From Sophora flavescens (lineage: Eukaryota; Streptophyta; Magnoliopsida; Fabales; Fabaceae), in assembly GCA_030762895.1 (NCBI GenBank), contig CM061069.1, forward strand, positions 19,545,630 through 19,609,629: a stretch of DNA of 64,000 nucleotides, given 5' to 3'. The position numbers and the translations under genes were made by a program. The notes beneath the pieces are model-generated. The model was given only the letters and a program-made list of their open reading frames with translations. It had not been told where the DNA came from and did no database searches. Position 1 is the stretch's first letter. Each line of letters begins with the position of its first letter. This document shows positions 22,340 to 33,974 of this stretch, piece after piece.

Positions 22340-22651
22340 TGTTGCTGTATGTTAAGTTAAGATACATTTTAAAAGTTGTATCAGCTTCTTTGCATGGGTG
22401 ATTGTTCTCTCGATTATTTATGCGTATACTTGGGATAATCCTCCCGGGTTTGCTCAAAGCATCAAAAGTTGGTTGGGAAGCAATTCAAGGGTGCCTTCAC
22501 TTTTTTATTTTGGCTGTTGTTATCTACCTGTCCCCGAATATGCTCGCTGCTATATTTAATTTCTAACTTGGTGTTTCTAATGCCTTATAATTTCCAGCCT
22601 CGTTTGTATGTTGGTAGGGGAATGCATGAATGCACATTTTCCCTTTTCAAG
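22340..22651 (+). pseudogene. Captured callose synthase (GSL/CalS) fragment, copy a
   Basis: The donor encodes a plasma-membrane beta-1,3-glucan synthase. The frame broken here reads, in the better copies, AYTWDNPPGFAQSIKSW then FILAVVIYLSPNMLA, followed after an intron-like gap by PRLYVGRGMHECTFSLFK and a GT splice donor. These are diagnostic of the multi-span region just before the glucan synthase catalytic domain. In this copy CTGCTG has become 'cttcttt' and other CTG/CAG sites carry indels that shift the frame. Only about 90 codons of a protein of nearly 2,000 residues are present. Confidence 0.8.
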
Positions 22652-22741
22652 TAAGAATCTAATGTCAAGAAATTTCTTTTTCTTTGTCAATGGTGTAATA
22701 TGGATAGGCGTGTGATGTTAATCTGTCATTGTTTATAAATG

Positions 22742-23057
22742 CGAGTTACAATATTCTCATTGTCGGGAGCAACACAAATTGTTGCGAAGGAGGCAGAATT
22801 CCTAAAGTTGCTTCTATGCTACGAAAGATTCCTGGAATTGGAGACTACACTGCTGGAGCAATTGCCTCTATAGCATTCAACGAGGTGGGCAGTTTATGTG
22901 ATTTTGGTCCCTGAAAAGTAACTATTGGCTATTGCTCATGCATTAAATTATCATGTTGTACCTGTTGTTGATGGAAATGTTGTAAGGGTGATTGCTAGAC
23001 TAAGGGCTATTTCCGCAAATCCAAAAGCTTCAAAGAATCGTAAAGAGATTTTGGTGA
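22742..23057 (+). pseudogene. MUTYH: Captured MUTYH (adenine DNA glycosylase) fragment, copy a
   Basis: The donor enzyme removes adenine mispaired with 8-oxoguanine in the nucleus or organelles. Two exons are seen, with intron-like sequence between them. The first holds the helix-hairpin-helix (KIPGIGDYTAGAIASIAFNE) and ends at 'gaggtgggc' (about 22886). The second, from about 22957, holds VVPVVDGNVVRVIARLRAIS, including the Asp of the HhH-GPD family catalytic loop. The N-terminal third, the iron-sulfur cluster and the C-terminal NUDIX-like domain are missing. Near 23034 'gcttcaaagaatcg' replaces 'gcttcagcaactg' of copy b, spoiling the frame at a CAG site. Confidence 0.85.
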
Positions 23058-23284
23058 GTTTTTGTGAACTCCTAGAAAAAGTTATTCAGCATTTTTATGT
23101 AAAAGAATGTCCAAGTATTTTCATGATGAGTCTCAATACCTATACTTTCAAGGTTTAACAGTTTCTAAAGTGTGGCTCGTTGTTCTAGCCTCGTAATAAT
23201 TGGCCTATATTAAGAAGACAAAGCTATCTTTGCTATACGAGCTTCCGGTCTTGCTATTGCCTATTGTTAATACTTTTTGACCTG

Positions 23285-24050
23285 CGGGGAGGAGGATGGT
23301 GTAATACAATTAGAAACTCGTGTCTATAGAAAAGCTACCATCATGGTTCCTCAAATTACATGGAAAATCAAATACCATTCACAGGAATATTGAGCAATAA
23401 AGTCAAGAAAACCCTGGTCTTCACCTTTACCCTACTCATGCCTACATTTTGTTACTCTTGGTCAATTTAAACTTTGCACTCCTGGAGGCTGCAACATATG
23501 TATACTCAAGTCTGTGTTTTGTCATTTTTCTGAACATAATCATTTGTGCACAGATTTCTTCAATTGGAATAGAGTCAAATTGCGGTCTTGTGATGGGGCA
23601 TCTTTCGGTGGAGATAGTCAAGATGAGGTCAGTAAGAGTATCACATCACATATTTTTTTAATCATAATTGCATCTCATGCAGGAACTTTTACGATATAAT
23701 TTGTTCACAGTTTCAATTTATGGCAGAAGTGGACATTTAAATTTTCAAATATCAACAAAAAATATGTTGTAATATAAAACATCCAAACGTGGAATCAACA
23801 AACCTATTTGTTTATTTGTGTCTTTGCTTTGATGTGGATGACATCTTTCTAATGAACAAGTTTCTCTTAAATCTCCTTTACTTCTTTGGTGAGTTAATTG
23901 TTATGGAAAGATTCATTAGTTTGGAATTTGTGATTGCATTGATATGTGAATTTGCCTCTTTTTTCATCCCGCACAACTTGAGTTCCGAGGACAAAAAAAT
24001 TGGCTGCCTGCAATTGAGGAGTTAATGTCCAAAGGAATGCAGAATGCCAA
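23285..24050 (+). pseudogene. Captured pectin acetylesterase fragment, three exons, copy a
   Basis: The donor is a cell-wall carbohydrate esterase (Notum/PAE family). Three exons align with copy b: one with GGGWCNTIR (about 23288-23415), one with [16 protein letters not shown] (about 23552-23630), and one with FRGQKNWLPAIEELMSKGMQ (about 23970-24050). The catalytic GxSxG region lies beyond the part captured. Several small indels relative to copy b fall at CAG/CTG sites. It is not translatable as a complete enzyme. Confidence 0.75.
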
Positions 24051-24140
24051 CCAGGTTTCCTATTTCTCGTGGCTACTGGTGGCATCTCTTTGTTGCAGCC
24101 ATCACAAAGACAAGATTCATCGCAACCAGATGAGGATGAG
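24051..24140 (+). pseudogene. Start of captured VAN3-binding protein fragment, cut at CACTA-1 junction (copy a)
   Basis: It corresponds to the Ala/Val-rich ATVASAVVAITAAASA segment visible in copy c (52570-52627). In this copy it is garbled by several indels at CTG/CAG positions. The sequence stops at 'ggatgag' and CACTA-1 sequence follows. The rest of this gene fragment is found only after CACTA-1 (36350-37611). Confidence 0.65.
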
Positions 24141-24610
24141 AACCGATGTGTAAAACGAGGCGGTGGCATTTTTGAAATTAAAACCAAATTATTACACATC
24201 GGTTTATAAATAACCGATGTATAAAAGTACAAAGAAAAAAAAAAGAAAATAAAATCTTACTTTTACACATCGGTTTCTATATAACCGATGTAGAAAAGTA
24301 TAAAGAAAAAAAAAAGAAAATAAAATCTTACTTTTACACATCAGTTTCTATATAACCGATGTAGAAAGAAAAAAAAGAAAATAAAATCTTACTTTTACAC
24401 ATCGGTTCCTTATAACCGATGTAGAAAATTATACAGAAAAAAAAAAAGAAAATAAATATTACTTTTACACATCGGTTTTAAGTAACCGATGTATAAAATT
24501 TAAAAGAAAAAATCAGAATTTAAAAGTTTAATGTTTACACATCGGCTTCTTAATAACCGATGTGTATAAGATGTTTAACACATCGGTTTTAGTTATAACC
24601 GATGTGTAAT
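24141..24610. repeat. 5' subterminal hairpin array of CACTA-1 (copy A)
   Basis: About seven units of ACACATCGGTT-N(5-10)-AACCGATGT separated by A-rich spacers (gaaaaaaaaaagaaaataaaatc). Each unit is a small inverted repeat. The consensus matches the 3' array, so both are presumably recognised by the same element-encoded protein. Confidence 0.85.
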
Positions 24611-25185
24611 AGTCCCAATTTTTCCTTTTCCCTCCTTCGCTTCCGCGCATTATCCCATTCTTTCAGAAAACCCCATTCTTTCCTCCTCCGCGACCTAGTT
24701 CCCCTCCTCCCCCAAACATCAACTCACCACTACCGCCGCGAGCACCACCACCACTACCGTGTGTGCCTCTCTCATACCTTCATCGTCGCGACCATCATCT
24801 CTGGTGAGTCTCTTCTCTTTCTACTCTGATCTTCTCTCATCTATCTACTCTATCTTTGAAGCTTCAATGTCATTCTCTCCTTTCTCATTGAAGCTATCTG
24901 TCTCATTGAAGCTTCGGCCGCCACTTCTCTTCCCTTCTCCACTCCGCTCAGTTGCGCAATAAGAACCCTAACCGCGTGAACCTTAACAGAGAGTAGTTTT
25001 GGCATTAGGTCTTCCCAATTCCCTACCCTTAAGTGTAGTAGTTCAGTTGGTTTATGTTTTCAATGTTCTTGTTATTCAGCTCAGTCATATTGTTTTTAAT
25101 CTGTTTCTTTTTATTTTTCTTTTAACAATTCTAACTTGTATTCTTGTTTCCTACCTTTAAGAATCCCGGAAATCTTCTCTGCTTC
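24611..25185 (+). other. Captured 5' leader-like sequence in CACTA-1 (copy A)
   Basis: A pyrimidine-rich, Ser/Pro/His-rich stretch (short frames at 24602-24829 and 24759-24962) followed by intron-like DNA. It resembles a plant 5' UTR and first exon and may belong to the CURT1 gene whose later exons follow, but no sequence motif proves it. The duplicated copy (53097-53670) is nearly identical. Confidence 0.4.
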
Positions 25186-25680
25186 AGACCTGAGCTTCTT
25201 CAGAAGAAACTTCTACTTCTGTAGATGCTAACGAGTTGTTCACAGATTTGAAGGAAAAGGCAAGTCCAATTTAATTTTTTCCTGAACTTCTTTTTGGCAA
25301 ATCCACAATGTTGCGATTCCAATATTCTCTTTGGCAGCCTTTCTTTTAACCAAGTGAAATAAAATCCTCCATTTATCATTATCAGTGGGATGCTGTTGAA
25401 AACAAGTCCACAGTACTGCTTTATGGTGGTGGGGTTATAGTTTTTGTTTGGCTATCTTCGATTCTTGTGAGTGCCATCAACTCAGTTCCCTTGGTAAGTC
25501 ATCATTCTTGTTGAATATTATTCACTTTTCTCATATTTTGTCATCACCTCCGATGGTAGCGCCATTGGCTAGCATGCATATATGCTTCATTAATTATACT
25601 ATAGAAAGCTTGGTGAACTAATCTGAAATAATCTTATTTATGTTTCAGCTTCCAAAGGTTTTGGAGTTGGTAGGGCTAGG
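25186..25680 (+). pseudogene. CURT1: Captured CURT1 (curvature thylakoid 1) gene fragment (copy A)
   Basis: CURT1 proteins bend thylakoid membranes at grana margins. Three exons are visible: about 25212-25259 (TSVDANELFTDLKEK, then GC at the donor position), 25386-25493 (WDAVENKSTVLLYGGG then VFVWLSSILVSAINSVP) and 25649-25680 (LPKVLELVGLG). Splice signals are GC-AG for the first intron and GT-AG for the second. The transit peptide is not identified and the last exon (second membrane helix and amphipathic tail) is absent. All exons lie on the same strand as the transposase genes. Confidence 0.8.
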
Positions 25681-27039
25681 GTACTAATTTGTTGCTAACC
25701 ACTTCGGCAACCCCTTTAACGTCTGTGCCCTCCTCTTCTCACAAGTCACCTTTAGCGGCCGCATCCTTTAGAGGTAGGTTTCTTTCCTTCACTTGTTATT
25801 GGTGGTTATTGCTGGTTAGTTCTCTAATTGGTGGTTATTGCTGGTTAGTTCTCATATATATTAAGGTGTTAAGTGCTACATACCGAGTAGTTCATTGTAT
25901 TAGGTAGATGCTAAGTGCTAGGTGTTTCCCTTGAACATAATGTTTGAAAACTAGTGTCAAGAACATAATGTTTTCTTCTCATAATGTTTTAAGATCACTT
26001 TCTAGTTACTAGATTTCATGAGAAGAAAACATTATGTTCTTGACACTAGTTTCGAGGGAATGAAGGAATTACCACTCTCTTCTACATCTATAAATAGTTC
26101 CGTTAACATTTATTAATTGAAGCATTATGTTTATTGATGTTTGAAAACTGAAAAATTATGAAGCTAATTAATGCTCGGTCAAATTTATTGGTCTCCTACA
26201 TTCTTTCGTAGCTCACTAGAGAGGGATAAGAACCTCATTTTTTAGGAGAAAAATGCTAAGCATGTTGGACATCAATCAATGGAATGATGAATATTGTCTT
26301 TGGTTTCATTATAAAGTAGGCAAGTCATTAGAAACACTTGATGTGAGGATCATCTCCATTTGAGGTCCACATGGGTATAGTTTTTTGTTGGGGTTGGATT
26401 TCTAGTTTACTAGGTAATAGGCTTATTGTTGGCATTAAAATGATGATTAACATATATTAGGATGATGTTTTAGCCAATTACTCAATTAAGAAATATATGG
26501 TTGTTAGTTTTTCAAATACTAGTGCGCTTTTCCAATCTCCCCTTGCATTGGACTTGGGGATTGGAGTGTTTTATTATTTTTCTTAATGTTAATTATTTAG
26601 TAAAGCCTTAGTTTCCGTTTGAGATGCAATACTAATGAGCGTACGTGTACGTGTACGTGCTTAATATACCGCTCATTGTGTTGGATCTTGAATTGTCCAA
26701 AGTTGGACAGTTTGGGAAAAAACTTTTTCTTAATTCAGTTATAATAGTTATTCATTGATTCTAATGTTATATACTTGATGAAAGTTCGGATTGATACATT
26801 TCCTTTCGTTCTCCGGGTGCATACTTTATCGTGGTGGATGTCATCGCGTTCAAGTAGTGTACGTCGGAGACCGCGGGGAAATGCTGCCAAAATTTTGTCG
26901 AGTATGAGCATGAGAGTTAATGACTAATCTGATAACCGAATGTTGAAAAAGTTTCTTCTCGAATGGGATAGGGCCATACCCTGTCATAAGAAGTGGTTGA
27001 TGAATATGTTGGACTAAGTACGAAGGTATTGGTTTAGTC
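25681..27039. other. Leader/intergenic region of CACTA-1 before TNP2 (copy A)
   Basis: It contains a short Ser/Ala-rich frame (25689-25800) that could be another captured transit-peptide-like exon (family not recognised), a perfect 35-bp inverted repeat (25948-25982 / 26018-26052) and a 'gtacgtgtacgtgtacgtgc' tract near 26641. Otherwise AT-rich. The promoter of the transposase is presumably here or in the subterminal region. Confidence 0.4.
25948..26052. repeat. Perfect 35-bp inverted repeat with 35-bp loop (copy A)
   Basis: The arms 25948-25982 and 26018-26052 are exact reverse complements (begin aaactagtgtcaag, end atgagaagaaaac... in the other arm). They are separated by 35 bases. The same structure is found in copy B around 54433-54537. 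The role is unknown. It could be a small foldback element or an RNA hairpin in the leader. Confidence 0.75.
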
Positions 27040-30000
27040 ATGGATCGCGGTTGGATGAATGCTAGACGGACAAGTGATGAGTATGAGAATGGAGTGGAAG
27101 ATTTTCTACGCTTTGCAAAAACAAATGCTCCTGATAGTGGTAATGGAAGGTTTTATTGTCCTTGTGTTAACTGTTTGAATGAGAGACGACTAGAAGTCGA
27201 GGAGATACGTGATCATCTTATTTGTGAGGGGATTTGCAAGAGTTATACAACATGGATATGCCATGGTGAATCGTTAGACAGTAGAGGGTGTCGGATAGAG
27301 AGGAAGTTGATGACGTGGAAATGGACGATGGACTAGAGGACATGATCCGTGATGTTGGGCAAGAGTCTTTTCGGCGCGCACATGTGTATGATACTTTGTG
27401 CAGTGATGCGCAAGTGGCTTTGTATCCGGGTGCACTAATTTCACACGGTTGTCGGTGTGTTAAGATTGTTCAATGTGAAGGCGAGAAATGGGTGGAGCGA
27501 TAAAAGCTTTACCGAATTGCTTGAGTTGTTGAAAGAAATGCTTCCAGAAGGCAACACATTGCCATCTCAAAACTATGAGGCGAAGAAGATATTGTGTCCG
27601 ATGGGTATGGAGTATAAGAAAATACACGCTTGCCCCAATGATTGCATATTGTACAGTAAAGAGTTTGAAGAGATGCACAAGTGCCCCGGGAGTGGGGTAT
27701 CACGCTACAAAGTGAAGGATGGTGATTCTAGTTGTGATGTGGTCACCAAAGGTCCTCCTGCGAAGGTGTTATGGTATCTTCCCGTGATTCCGCGGTTCAA
27801 GCGATTGTTTGCTAATGTAAATGACGCAAAGAACATTAGATGGCATGCAGATGAGAGGAAGTGTGATGGACAGACTTAGCCATCCGGCCGATTCTTTGCA
27901 ATGGAAGAGAATTGATAGTTTGTTTCCTGGATTTCGGCAATGAGCCCAGAAACCTCAGGCTTGGACTTGCTACCGATGGAATGAATCCATATGGAAACTT
28001 AAGTAGTATTCATAGTTCATGGCCTGTTCTCCTTGTAATTTACAACCTGTCTCCTTGGTTGTGCATGAAGTGCAAATACATTATGTTAAGTATGATGATT
28101 TCGGGTCCTAAACAGCCAGGAAATGATATTGATGTTTATCTGAGTCCCTTGATTGAAGACTTGATAATGATGTGGGATGAAGGCGTTGATGTGATCGACG
28201 GGTATTGCCGTGAGACATTCGGGATTGCGTGCCATGTTATTTTGCACCATCAAGGACTTTCCAAGAGTACGGAACCTGTGTGGGTATAGTGTTAAGGGGC
28301 ATAAAGCATGTCCAATATGTGAAGAAGGCACATGTTACCATCAACTGCAACATGGAAGGAAGACGGTCTACCTTGGGCATCGGAGATTTCTCCGACGTAA
28401 TCATCCTTATCGTAGATTGAGGAAAGCTTTCAATGGACTTCCGGAGAATGAAATTGCTCCGGTGGCCTTGACTGGAGATCAAGTTTATGAAAGGGTGAAC
28501 AACACTAATGTTATCTATGGGAAGACCCAGAAGAAGGCTACAGAGAAGAAAATATGGAAGAAGAGGTCGATCTTCTTTGATCTTCCATACTGGTGCAAGC
28601 TTGATGTAAGACATTGTATTGATGTGATGCATGTAGAGAAAAATGTGTGTGACAGTTTAATCGGAACGCTTCTCAACATTCAAGGCAAGACAAAGGATGG
28701 TGTGAATGCTCGTCTGGATCTAGTTGCGATGGGTATACGAGAGCAGTTAGCTCCACTTAAAGTGGGGGATAAGAAGACTTATTTGCCCCAGCATGTCATA
28801 CTTTATCAAAAAAAGAGAAAAGAAGTTTCTGTGAATGTCTACGGGAGTCAAGGTGCCACAGGGTTACTCTTCAAATATCGAAGACTTGTCTCAATGAAAG
28901 ATCTCAAATTAGTTGGCTTAAAGTCTCATGATTGTCATGTCTTGATGCAACAACTACTACCGGTGGCCATTCGTGACATATTGCCTAAAAAAGTCAGACA
29001 TGCCATTACTAGGTTATGCTTATTCTTCAATGCTATATGTAGCAAGGTCATTGACACTAAAAATTTGGATGAGTTGGAAAATGAAGCAGCCATTGTATTG
29101 TGCCAATTGGAGATGTATTTTCCACCTTCATTTTTTGACATCATGGTTCATTTGATTGTTCATCTAGTGAGGGAGATTAGATTGTGCGGTCCCGTTTATT
29201 TAAGGTGGATGTACCGGTTGAGCGATACATGAAGATCCTGAAAGGATATATGAAAAATCCACACCGTCCCGAAGCATCTATTGTTGAAAGGTATGTTGCG
29301 AGAAGAAGCTATTGAGTTTTGTACAGACTACATGTCGGAAGCGGAACTCGTAGGGCTTCCAAGTCTCGCCACGAAGGAAGATATGATGGTAAGGGTACAC
29401 GAGGTATCACTGTTAAGAGCATGGATCGGGAGGAAGTGCTTCAAGCACATTTGTATATATTGAATAACACTGATGAGGTTGAACCATACTTATGTGAGCA
29501 TAAAAGCATCATCAATGAAACTTACCCTAGAATGAATGAAAAATGGTGTTTGAACAAGCATAACAAGACTTTCTTGAACTGGTTTAAAGAAAAAATTGCA
29601 AAGGATGGTACTGCTTCTGCTACATTAAAATGGCTAGCACAGGGGCCTAACTTTTATGTCATATGCTGGAGTGGGTACGATATCAAAAAGTTTTCCTTCT
29701 ATACAAAGTCCCAGGATGACAAAAGTACTATGCAAAACAGTGGGGTTATGGTCGTCGCTGAGTCCATGCATTTCTCTAGTTCGAAAGATAAAAACCCTGT
29801 TATGGCATCAGTTTCATACTTTGGAATCATTGAAGAGATATGGGAGGTTGATTACACGAAGTTTAGAGTACCTGTTTTTAAATGTCAATGGGTCGACAGT
29901 AACAATGGTGTGCAAACCGATGAGTTAGGATTCAAATTGGTGGACCTTAGTAAGGTAGGTAATAAAGAGGAACCTTTCATCATGGCATCCCAAGCAAAAC

Positions 30001-30227
30001 AAGTGTTTTATATCCGTGATCCTTCTAACAAAAGGTGGTCAGTGGTTCTCCAGGGAAAAAACATGTATAACGGTAGTGAGGGAAATCACGATTCAACTCT
30101 TGATATTTCTGATACTCCTTCTTTCTCAACACGAGTGCCTAATTTCAATGAGGAAAATGAAGTGGATCATGTACATGCTACTCGTAATGATCACCAAGAA
30201 GGGTTATGGGAGAACTTTACTAATTGA
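27040..30227 (+). CDS. TNP2-type CACTA transposase (copy A), frame interrupted by small indels
   Basis: The cut-and-paste transposase of CACTA-1. The start MDRGWMNARRTSDEYENGV opens the transposase-associated domain (about codons 1-80, with CPCVNC). The TNP2 core follows (about 27550-29000), with LPVIPRFKRLF, LATDGMNPYG, CPICEEGTC and IDVMHVEKNVCDSL. Then come the DUF4218-like part (FFDIMVHLIVHLVREIRLCGP) and the DUF4216-like part (about 29650-30000). Frameshifts or stops fall near 27284, 27440, 27870, 27930, 28085, 29215-29360. At several of these copy B keeps the expected frame, and vice versa, with the difference at CAG, CTG or CCG. The gene may thus be intact in reality. Length (about 1,060 codons, no intron evident) is normal for the family. 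Confidence 0.88.
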
Positions 30228-30395
30228 CCACAAAGTAAGTTTAGTTTGATATTACCATCAAGTTTGGCATATTATGTGTTTACGTTGATATTTATAAGTT
30301 ATGTTTATGTACGTTGATCGATATTTATAAGTTATGTTTGATATTTATCCCGACATACTAACAAGTTTTTTTTTTTTTGTGTTTAAACAGTATAC
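30228..30395. other. Short intergenic or intron sequence between TNP2 and the second CACTA-1 gene
   Basis: AT-rich, with a local repeat of 'gatatttataagttatgttt' (about 30288 and 30322) and a poly-T run ending in 'gtttaaacag', a good splice acceptor just before the next ATG. This suggests the second protein may be reached by splicing from an upstream exon. Confidence 0.5.
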
Positions 30396-33300
30396 ATGGC
30401 TGATCATGAGGATACACCTCCTTCATGCAAATGGGTCGAGACCCCGTCTCACCGGTAGAAAGGGTAGACGTGCCACACGGATGAGGCATTTGACCGCCAA
30501 CCGTGGGTCAAATCGGAGGATAAGAGTAGATTTTGATGATAACCTCAAACCTATTGGGCCAATGGAAGATCAGTTTACCAGTTTTGTGGCGACCCTTGCT
30601 AGGAACAGGCCTAGTATACTCATTGATAGGTGTAGAGATGTACCGGCGGACGTGAAGGAGCAGATATGGGAGTGTATTCTGGTATCTATACTTCTACGTC
30701 CCGTGTTTGTCTCAGTATCTACTTTATTTTTATCTTAATAATATCATACAAGAATTCGTTGATTCTTTTGGTCTTAATGTAGTTGACATTTGACATACCG
30801 GGATACATACGCTATGAAGAAGCGTTCTTTGAAGTATCTTGGAGAGCGTTGGAGGGGTTTTAAGGCCGACACGGGACAGGATACTATATATTCGGTCCAA
30901 AAAGTAAAAAGAACCCACTTGAGGTGTATCCGCTTTCTTGACAAGGCGACGTGGGATCGCTTTGTTCAGAGCCGACGTGATCCCAAATTTCGGGTTAACT
31001 TATTTGATTTGTCTCTAAATTTATGTAATTGCATTAATTTTATTTACTTATGTAATTTAATTGTCTTTTATTTATAACAGGAGAAGAGGAAAAAGGGGCA
31101 GGAAAACCAAAGCAAGAATGTCTACCCCCATGTCATGTCTCGTGGGGGATATAAAAAGCTTGTTAAGAAAATGGTTGAAGAGGAAAAGAAAGCACGTCGA
31201 AGAAAAGCATCTCAAAGCGGATCCTAATGATGAAAATCTTCCAGAGGTTGTTGATCCACCTCCACCCCCACGCCATCGTTCATGGAAGAGGGGCCGACAA
31301 AGAAAAACGGGACAATATACATCCGAGGAGGCCCGCCAAGTAGCTGAGAGGATTGTAAGTATAGTTTGTTGTAATTGTCATTTTAAGATTGTTACCGAAT
31401 TGTAATGTGACCTGATATTTTTATGTGATAGGATGCCTTGGATGATCAACTAACCCAAGGAACCTTTGTTCCTAGAGGACGCAATGATATCTTATCTACG
31501 CCATCGGTAAACTGCACTCACCCGGCCGTGTCATTGGTGTTGGATGGGGAGTCGGCATTCGCCAATACCATGGTTCATCTTCCCACCAATGCCACAGGGG
31601 ATTCGGTTGCAGATAGAGCACAACTAAAACAGAGATTGCAGTGAGCTTGACAGGAGATGGTCGAGCGGTTTGCCCAAAGAGATGGCAATATTTACTTCTT
31701 TGTCCCAAAGATGACAACCGGTGTCCAACCCTCTGTCCAACCCTCTCCGTCCATGTGAGCACTAAGGGCTCATGTGATCCTCCTCATCATCCCGAAAATG
31801 ATGATGATGTTTGCTTCCGATGATGATGATGATGATGATGATGATGACGACGATAGGTGTGAGCTGTATGTTGATGATCATCATCATCATCGCCGCTTAG
31901 TGGCATTGGGTAGGGCATATAATAAGTTAGGTAATACCATACACCATCGGTTATTACCGGATGATCATCCGAGGGTGTCTGTTGAGATTATTTGAGATGC
32001 GATGCTCGAGTCCCCGTGCCCACCGAGGAGGTTCAAACAAAGGGGTCGTGGCCCCTGTAACTTCATCCTCCGGCCAAGAAGACCGGGTCGGCTTTCTTGT
32101 TGCATCCGAGGTATTCGGTTAGTTGTGTTTTTCTATATTCATAGTTGAAATATATTTATTATTGTTTAAAGATAATGCTTTATTTGTATTTGTTATAGGA
32201 TGTTGGAAATGATATTGTGCCTAAAAGGTCGGATCTAGGAAGACCAGTAGATGTCTGCTCTGTCAAGGTATTCATTTGACCATTTAGTTCATAACTAATT
32301 AAATAACTTAATTATCCGTGATTACTAATGTATATCTATGTTGTTTAGGGGATCGACAAAGGGGCACCTGGCCATGGTGATGTTTTCAAAGATCTTGCTA
32401 TACAAAGTTGTCACCATGGAGGATGATGCAGCATTGGTAACGTTGGAACATGATGCCACCGTGAATCTGTATATACCAAAGAAAGAACTTATGGAGATGG
32501 CACTCAATAAAGAAATGGCCAGTTCTGCACACATATCGCTTTGGTGCACGTAAGTACATTTTATTTATAAGTTAAGTACGTAATTAATTTTTAAATACAA
32601 TGATAATTAACATGTTTTTCCAATATATTAGGTATCTGCATCGTATGTTAGTCGATCAGTGGTAACCTCGCCCTTTATGGGTTCATTGACCCCATGTTCA
32701 TTCAGTGGTGATGTTCTCGTAGCATCGGAAGACCCTTGGCCACTACCATACGTGATATACTTGCCCGAGACGATCATCAATTCTATCTTGCGCCTTATCT
32801 CAATAAGTAAGTACCGGTTATTAATTTAAGTATAACTATATATGACTTACAAATCACTAATCTGTTCAAAGCAAATACAGCCTGCATTGGCAATCAGTTG
32901 TTTTTGTACCCAAGAATGAACGCCGTGGTCTTCTTACGCTCATTGGGACATAAGCGGCGAATCAACTCAAGACGATCATCGAAACGTAAGCGTTAAAATA
33001 CTTTATAATCAGTAATGCAGTTGTTTTAATTATCTCAAATCTATTATATATACTTTAATTAATGTTTTTGTCATGATAGGTCTATTAATGCATCCCACAT
33101 GCAGCGTGGTGAAAGGCGTGCTCGGGCTATCGGATAGATTATTCCCAGCGTAAGATATTTATTAGTTCAAATGCATCAAATGCAGTGGGTACACTAATTG
33201 ATTTCTATTTTATTTAATTCCTCATATTCTAATTGGGTTTCATTTGTACGTAGTCACGTATACAACGTGGGTCATGGGAATGTGGCTACTATGTGATGCA

Positions 33301-33549
33301 AGTGGATGTTGGAAATTATCTCCTCCGGGATCACCGAAAGATGGAGTGAGGTAAATGTTAATTGACACAATTAGAAGTAATAGTATAGATTCGTTATATG
33401 TTTTATGTTAGTTTATTACTTAAAAGATATAATCTTTTGTCCAATTAAACTTGCGATATTCAACAATCCATCTCCATTGTCCGATTCTCGACATCAACAT
33501 CATAAAGAGGCGTTGGGCAACTTTCTTTCTTGAAGTGTACCACCCATAG
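30396..33549 (+). CDS. Second CACTA-1 protein: plant En/Spm transposase family with C48/Ulp1-like protease end (copy A)
   Basis: A multi-exon gene with GT-AG introns. The likely start MADHEDTPPS is at 30396. Exons then encode RIRVDFDDNLKPIGP, YIRYEEAF..YLGERWRGFKAD, MSRGGYKKLVKKMVEEEKK, a Pro-rich linker, RKTGQYTSEEARQVAERI and GTFVPRGRNDILS, the pattern of the plant transposase (Ptta/En/Spm) family. After a GAT-rich repeat, later exons hold IPKKELMEMALNKEMASSAH and then a C48-type peptidase end: HWQ near 32888, ECGYYVMQWMLEI near 33280 and a tail ending EVYHP at 33549. The His and Cys expected in Ulp1-like enzymes are present. In this copy 'gatgcaagtgg' (CAG gains an A, near 33299) and other indels break the frame where copy B is sound. 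Confidence 0.75.
31816..31890. repeat. GAT/ATC trinucleotide repeat within the second CACTA-1 gene
   Basis: About a dozen GAT-type units (31816-31856) followed by a shorter ATC run, which would encode poly-Asp then His. Length differs slightly from copy B (60316-60345). Confidence 0.85.
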
Positions 33550-33974
33550 TTTGTATATATGTAGTTAGTTTAAAAACTTATCATATACTAGCTATAGTGT
33601 ACGTACCTTTGACTGATGATATGTATTAGTGCTCAGGTCTGGTTCAATTCTTCTTCTCTCGTGTTTTGATGTAGCTTTGATAAAGTGTTGTTTTCATTCA
33701 TTCGAAATTAATTAGGCCTGATGCCCTCTGTTTTCAGATTCTGTGCTCACTAGTCATTTGATGAAATGTCAGTATTTTTAACCATATGTGTAAGAGCTAA
33801 TTGGCTGTGCTAAGAAAATTGAATGAAGTATGTTTTGCTTTTGAATGATTGTGTCAAAACTAGTTTGGTGTTCTGTTGTTGTTTCTTGTTTGATCAGGGT
33901 ACTGCTGGTTTGTTTATTGATCTGCATTAATGAAACAGGAATGATTGAAATGTAAATAATAGATTAAAAAAAAT
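33550..33974. other. 3' untranslated or non-coding part of CACTA-1 (copy A)
   Basis: AT-rich sequence between the stop of the protease-like frame and the 3' hairpin array. No gene is seen. It probably carries the polyadenylation region of the second gene. Confidence 0.5.

Larger units (their letters stand above)
22043..24140 (+). repeat. 2.1-kb captured-gene segment, left copy (a)
   Basis: This segment (callose synthase, MUTYH, pectin acetylesterase and the start of the VAN3-binding protein) recurs at 34346-36431 on the other side of CACTA-1, and again at 50533-52627 and 62839 onward in the duplicated unit. It starts at 'tttgtatc' and ends at 'ggatgag', where it changes abruptly to CACTA-1 sequence. 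Confidence 0.85.

Noticed and set aside
22043..24140. Functional MUTYH, callose synthase or pectin acetylesterase genes
   Set aside because: Only one to three internal exons of each are present, inside a transposon, without start codons or catalytic completeness.
24141..24610. Regularly spaced repeats resembling a CRISPR array
   Set aside because: The units are inverted repeats with A-rich, near-identical spacers at the end of a plant CACTA element. They are transposon subterminal repeats.
28237..28632. 131-codon minus-strand ORF inside the transposase region
   Set aside because: It is antisense to the well-supported TNP2 frame and has no recognisable domain. The same applies to other minus-strand frames at 27460-27703, 28935-29144, 55701-56187 and 56520-56963.
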